Positions 60,491 through 64,000 of a stretch of 64,000 bases of DNA are shown here, piece after piece. The notes beneath the pieces are model-generated. The model was not told where the DNA came from, did no database searches, and was given only the letters and a program-made list of their open reading frames with translations. Origin of the DNA: Mycolicibacter sinensis (GTDB taxonomy: Bacteria; Actinomycetota; Actinomycetes; Mycobacteriales; Mycobacteriaceae); NCBI RefSeq assembly GCF_001667945.1, contig NZ_LZJK01000111.1, positions 37,554 to 101,553 on the forward strand. The letters are read 5' to 3'. Each line of letters starts with the position of its first letter. The first letter of the stretch is position 1. Made by a program: the position numbers and the translations under genes.

Positions 60491-62033
60491 GCATCCTAAA
60501 GACGCCGACGACGTCGAGGCGACCAGTGTTGAGATCGGCGAACGGGCCGCTGCGACGGCGGAGCCGCGCATGCTCATCGACGGCAAGCTGGTGGCAGCGG
60601 CCTCCGGTGCGGAGTTCGACAATGTCAGCCCCGCCACCGGGCGGGTGCTGGGAACCACCGCGTCCGCCGATGACATCGACATGGGCTGGGCGATCGGCGC
60701 GGCCCGGCGCGCCTTCGACGACACCGACTGGTCCACCAACCGCGAACTGCGCAAACACTGCCTGCGGCAGTTGCACTCGGCGCTGGAGGCCGAGAAGGAA
60801 GAGCTACGCACCGAGCTGATCGCCGAAGTGGGCTGCCCGGTGATGACTACCCAACTGGCACAGCTGGACTGGCCGCTGGCCGACGCACTGCGGTACCCGC
60901 AGCGGCTGATCGACGAGTTCGAGTGGGAGCGGGTGATCGAGGGTGGCGGACTGTTCGGCGATCGCAACGTGCGCACCGTCGTCAAGGAGCCGGTCGGGGT
61001 GGTGGCGGCGATCACCCCGTCCAATTTCCCGGTCGAGGTGATCCTGAACAAGCTGGGGCCGGCGCTGGCGGCCGGTAACACCGTTGTGCTCAAGCCCGAC
61101 CCGCATACGCCGTGGAACGCCACCCGGTTGGGGCGGCTCGTCGCCGAGCACACCGACATCCCCGCCGGGGTGATCAACGTGGTGCCCACCGGATCCAATC
61201 AGGTCGCCGGCCTGTTGGGCACCGACCCGCGGGTCGACATGATCTCGTTCACCGGCTCGACCGCCGTCGGCAAGCTGCTGGCCCGGCGCAGCGCCGACAC
61301 CATGAAGCGGACTTTCCTTGAGCTGGGCGGCAAGTCGGCGCTGATCGTGCTTGACGATGCCGACCCGGCCAAGGTCATCCCCGGCGCGGTCGGGGTGTGC
61401 GTGCACGCCGGGCAGGCCTGTGCTGCCACCACCCGGATGCTGGTGCACACCTGCATGTTCGACGAGGTGGTCAAGGCGGTGACCGCGGCGTTCGCGGCGG
61501 TGCCGGTGGGCGACCCCGCGCTGCCGCAGACCCTGGTGGGCCCGCTGATCAGCGCGCAGCAGAAGCAGCGGGTACTCGACGTGATCGCGCAGGCCCGGCT
61601 TGACGGGGCGGAGATCACCACCGGTGGTGGCGAATACGTCGACCTGCCGCAGGACCTGCGCGGCGGGCACTACGTGCAACCGACGGTGATCGTCGGCGTC
61701 GACAACCGCGCGGCCATCGCCCAACAGGAGGTGTTCGGGCCGGTGCTGGTGATCCTGCCGTTCGGCGACGACGACGAGGCGGTGCGCATCGCCAACGACA
61801 GCCCCTTCGGGCTGGCCGGCGCGGTGGTCTCGGCGTCCGCCGAGCGGGCCATGGCCGTGGCCCGCAGGGTGCGCACCGGGGCGATCGGCGTCAACGGCGG
61901 CATGTACTACGGCGCCGATGCACCGTTCGGGGGCTACAAGAACAGCGGCTGGGGCCGGCAGTGCGGGATCGAGGGGTTCTCGCAGTACCTGGAGACCAAG
62001 ACCATCGGTTATCGGAAACCGCGGGGGGCGTAG
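60477..62033 (+). CDS. Aldehyde dehydrogenase
   Basis: 518 aa from the ATG at 60477; a start at 60570 (MLIDGKLVAAASG) would give the usual length and leave the operator outside the gene. Catalytic Cys about 315 (GQACAATTR), LELGGKSALIV with the general-base Glu, FTGSTAVGK and EVFGPVLVILPFGDD. NAD(P)-dependent oxidation of an aldehyde to an acid, for example after P450 and alcohol dehydrogenase steps. Terminates before a strong hairpin. Confidence 0.93.
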   Translation: MVTVGHPKDADDVEATSVEIGERAAATAEPRMLIDGKLVAAASGAEFDNVSPATGRVLGTTASADDIDMGWAIGAARRAFDDTDWSTNRELRKHCLRQLHSALEAEKEELRTELIAEVGCPVMTTQLAQLDWPLADALRYPQRLIDEFEWERVIEGGGLFGDRNVRTVVKEPVGVVAAITPSNFPVEVILNKLGPALAAGNTVVLKPDPHTPWNATRLGRLVAEHTDIPAGVINVVPTGSNQVAGLLGTDPRVDMISFTGSTAVGKLLARRSADTMKRTFLELGGKSALIVLDDADPAKVIPGAVGVCVHAGQACAATTRMLVHTCMFDEVVKAVTAAFAAVPVGDPALPQTLVGPLISAQQKQRVLDVIAQARLDGAEITTGGGEYVDLPQDLRGGHYVQPTVIVGVDNRAAIAQQEVFGPVLVILPFGDDDEAVRIANDSPFGLAGAVVSASAERAMAVARRVRTGAIGVNGGMYYGADAPFGGYKNSGWGRQCGIEGFSQYLETKTIGYRKPRGA

Positions 62034-62061
62034 AGGCAACCTCCGCGGTTCGGTCATCGAC

Positions 62062-62110
62062 TGTGCGGTTTGGTACGCCCTCATCGGTGAGTCGCGTACG
62101 AAACCGCACA
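62062..62110. terminator. Long hairpin between convergent aldehyde dehydrogenase and P450
   Basis: TGTGCGGTTT (62062-62071) pairs with AAACCGCACA (62101-62110), and GTACGC with GCGTAC inside, giving a stem of about 16 pairs with one mismatch and a 15-base loop. Position between convergent genes suggests a bidirectional terminator. Confidence 0.65.
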
Positions 62111-62121
62111 ATCGGCGGGCG

Positions 62122-63357
62122 TTAGGCCGTGAACGTCACCGGCAGCGAGCGCGGGGAGCGGAACGGCTGACCGTAGATGTGCGGATTGTCGTCGGTCACC
62201 AGCGTGATCTCGCCGAGCCGCTCGAGCAGGCACTCCATCGCCACCCGCATCTCCATCCGAGCCAGATGCAGGCCCATGCAGGTGTGCTCGCCGGCGGCGA
62301 ACGTGATGTGCGGAATCCACTTGCGGAAGATGTCGAACTCTTCCGCGCGTTCCCACCGGGCCTCGTCGCGGTTGGCCGATCCGATGCAGACGTCGACGAC
62401 GGCGCCGGCCGGAATGGCGACGCCGGCGACCTCGGTGTCGCGGATCGCGGTGCGCTGCACGGTGGTCAGTGGTGTCTCGTAGCGCAGACCCTCCTCGATC
62501 GCGGGGCTGATCAGGTCGTGGTCGGCCTGCAGCGCGGCGAACTGTTCGGGGTGCGTCAGTAGCAGGTAGAGCAGGTTGCTGGTGGCGCGGTAGGTGGTCT
62601 CCAGTCCGGCCGGCAGCAGCAGGCGAAGGAACGAGTAGATCGCCTCGTCGCTGAGCTTCTCGCCGTCGACCTCCGCGGTGACCAGGTCACCGATGATGTC
62701 CTCGGTCGGATGGGACTTGCGCTTGTCCATCTGCGCCAGGAAGTAGTCCTTCAATGCCGCCGACGCGGAGAACGCGCGCTGGTAGTTGACGGTGTAGCTG
62801 ATCAGCTCGATCGCCCGTTGACGGAACCACGGCAGATCCTCTTCGGGCAGCCCCAGCAGTCTCGAGATGACCCGGGTGGGGAACTCGAAGGTGAAACCGG
62901 CCACCAGGTCGGCAGAACCCGCCTCGATGAACTCGTCGATCAGCCTGTTGCAGATCGGCCGCACCACGTCGGGTTCCCAGTGCACCAACGACTTCCGTTT
63001 GAAGGCCGAGGACACCAGATTGCGATGCTTGCGGTGCGGCTCGCCCTCCATCGCCAGGATGGTCGGCCCGAGGAACAGCCCGATCGTGACGTCGTAGATG
63101 TGCGAGTTGAACGAATCCGCTTCCCGGAACACCTGGTTCACGGCATCGAAAGAGACGGCGGCGAACTGCGTCTCGGGCCGCAGTGACGCCGGGGTCTTGG
63201 AGTAGTCCATGACCGTGCCGGGGAAGATCCCTGCTTGGGCGCGTTTGCTCTCGAAGTAGGGGTAGGGGTTCGTGAGGTAGCCGGCCGGCTTGTCGAGTGC
63301 GGCGGCGATGTCGTCGACCTGGCTCTCCACGGCTGGTCTCCCGTCTGGCTCGGGCAA
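62122..63357 (-). CDS. Cytochrome P450
   Basis: 411 aa from TTG, directly next to the operator at 63358-63380. I-helix LLPAGLETTYR, ExxR region EEGLRYETP, and heme loop FAAGEHTCMGLHLARMEMR with Cys near residue 360. With a -10-like TACAGT inside the operator and the start 3 bases beyond, the transcript is probably leaderless. Substrate unknown; part of the same regulon as the aldehyde dehydrogenase, so hydroxylation followed by oxidation to acid is plausible. Confidence 0.92.
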   Translation of the reverse strand: MPEPDGRPAVESQVDDIAAALDKPAGYLTNPYPYFESKRAQAGIFPGTVMDYSKTPASLRPETQFAAVSFDAVNQVFREADSFNSHIYDVTIGLFLGPTILAMEGEPHRKHRNLVSSAFKRKSLVHWEPDVVRPICNRLIDEFIEAGSADLVAGFTFEFPTRVISRLLGLPEEDLPWFRQRAIELISYTVNYQRAFSASAALKDYFLAQMDKRKSHPTEDIIGDLVTAEVDGEKLSDEAIYSFLRLLLPAGLETTYRATSNLLYLLLTHPEQFAALQADHDLISPAIEEGLRYETPLTTVQRTAIRDTEVAGVAIPAGAVVDVCIGSANRDEARWERAEEFDIFRKWIPHITFAAGEHTCMGLHLARMEMRVAMECLLERLGEITLVTDDNPHIYGQPFRSPRSLPVTFTA

Positions 63358-63380
63358 TTTACTGTAAGCATTACAGTAAA
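63358..63380. promoter_or_regulatory. Regulon operator, perfect copy
   Basis: Perfect 10-base arms TTTACTGTAA and TTACAGTAAA around GCA, immediately upstream of the P450 start at 63357 and 26 bases from the end of the broken P450. This is the best match and defines the consensus. Confidence 0.7.
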
Positions 63381-63405
63381 TGATCGGGCGGGCATCGCGC
63401 CAGCG

Positions 63406-63844
63406 TCAGGCGAGGCTGATCGGCATTCGCTTGATGCCGTGCACAAACGTGCTGTGCAGGTACTCCGGTTCGCCGAGCGTGACCTCCGGCAGCCGGGTGA
63501 GCAGCTCGTAGAACAAGTGCCGCAGCTCCATCCGGGCGACGTGCGTGCCCAGGCAGTAGTGCGCTCCACCGCCACCGAACCCCAGGTGCGGATTGGTGGC
63601 GCGGGTGATGTCGAATTCATGCGGACGGTCGAACACCGTCTCGTCGCGGTTGGCCGAGCAGTAGAACAACGCGACCTTCTCGCCGGCCTTGATCGCGGTC
63701 CCGGCCACCTCGGTGTCGACCACCGCGTGGCGCGCGAAAGCGATCACCGGTGTCGCCCACCGCACGAACTCCTCGACCGCGGCGTCGATCCGATTGTCGA
63801 AGTCGGCCAGCAGCCACGCGCGCTGCTCGGGGTGATCGACGAGG
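63406..63844 (-). pseudogene. C-terminal part of a cytochrome P450, cut at an inverted duplication
   Basis: About 145 codons: VDHPEQRAWLLADFDNRIDAAVEEFVRWATPVIAF, DRPHEFDITRATNPHLGFGGGGAHYCLGTHVARMELRHLF and the end. The heme loop FGGGGAHYCLG resembles the CYP124/CYP125 type. Upstream of 63844 the minus strand no longer encodes P450; the missing I-helix part is found on the plus strand instead. The gene is therefore disrupted here, by inversion or by a sequence artefact. Reading further to 63936 gives junk. Confidence 0.75.
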
Positions 63845-64000
63845 AGCTGGGCTCGTTCATGGTGCTGCTCGGTTCGGCCGGCAACGACACCACCAAGCAG
63901 GCCACCACGCACGCGTTCAAGGCCCTCGTCGATCACCCCGAGCAGCGCGCGTGGCTGCTGGCCGACTTCGACAATCGGATCGACGCCGCGGTCGAGGAGT
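63768..64000. repeat. Inverted duplication, 77-base perfect arms to the window edge
   Basis: 63768-63844 and 63924-64000 are exact reverse complements; the 79-base centre (63845-63923) is unique. The right arm is cut by the window end, so the true length is unknown. Confidence 0.9.
63841..64000 (+). pseudogene. Plus-strand P450 fragment, partner of the broken gene
   Basis: Plus strand from 63841 reads EELGSFMVLLGSAGNDTTKQ, ATTHAFKALVDHPEQRAWLL and ADFDNRIDAAVEE: the I-helix (AGNDTT) followed by the same segment that the minus strand encodes at 63840 and below. It starts abruptly at the joint with no upstream P450 coding and continues off the window. Whether it is a complete 3' gene copy cannot be seen. 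Confidence 0.7.

Noticed and set aside
63845..63936. Upstream reading of the minus-strand P450 to 63936
   Set aside because: The extra residues are antisense to the plus-strand I-helix segment and arise from the inverted joint.
1..64000. Transposase, integrase, tRNA or rRNA genes
   Set aside because: None recognised; only the 13E12 gene is mobile-element-like.

Overview
The window is very GC-rich, densely packed DNA with no rRNA or tRNA genes that I can see. The combination of mycofactocin-type short-chain dehydrogenases (SDRs), many FadD/FadE/Ech-like enzymes, several P450s, amidohydrolase-2 proteins, Ltp/DUF35 pairs and a 13E12 (DUF222-HNH) gene points to a Mycobacterium/Mycolicibacterium-type actinomycete. 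This assignment rests on family resemblance alone.

Layout. 1-10833: 3' end of a CoA-transferase; a P450-P450-SDR operon (4838 down to 1413) with a divergent TetR gene; a crotonase; and an operon with a CoA ligase, an amidohydrolase, a FadD3-like ligase and a tiny Bfd-type ferredoxin. 10831-16011: a TetR gene flanked by two matching operators, then a compact seven-gene block. The block has two paralogous polytopic membrane proteins, two micro-membrane peptides (34 and 42 aa), a VWA protein, a MoxR/NorQ-type AAA+ ATPase and a single-span protein. I regard this block as the best candidate for an undescribed system. 16015-21965: mycofactocin SDR and acyl-CoA dehydrogenase, divergent from an SDR-thiolase-dehydrogenase-GntR operon. 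21968-23521: a VapC-like remnant beside a 13E12 HNH gene. 30583 down to 23637: three crotonases followed by three acyl-CoA ligases, almost all overlapping. 30656-43702: thioesterase, crotonases, thiolase, TetR, SDRs, amidohydrolases, a FadD19-like ligase and a two-gene acyl-CoA dehydrogenase. 43695-44640: tandem hairpin repeats and an AraC regulator. 44666-59208: an IclR-containing operon and mirrored Ltp/DUF35/SDR modules with a fused FadE34-like dehydrogenase. 59205-64000: CoA-transferase, aldehyde dehydrogenase, a P450, and a second P450 broken by an inverted duplication at the window edge.

How it fits together. The enzymes cover CoA activation, dehydrogenation, hydration, hydroxyacyl oxidation, thiolysis, retro-aldol cleavage, CoA transfer and P450 hydroxylation. 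This is what is expected for catabolism of a branched or polycyclic acid, such as a steroid or terpenoid side chain. The substrate is not readable from the sequence. Six related palindromes (consensus arms TTTACTGTAA and TTACAGTAAA, 3-base spacer) lie at the promoters of the right half, one beside a TetR gene, suggesting a single regulon.

There is no gap above 300 bases between genes. The larger gaps (about 100-170 bases) contain the operators, hairpins, repeats or the remnant listed. One exception is 23522-23636, where I see only a small inverted repeat (CTATCG/CGATAG).
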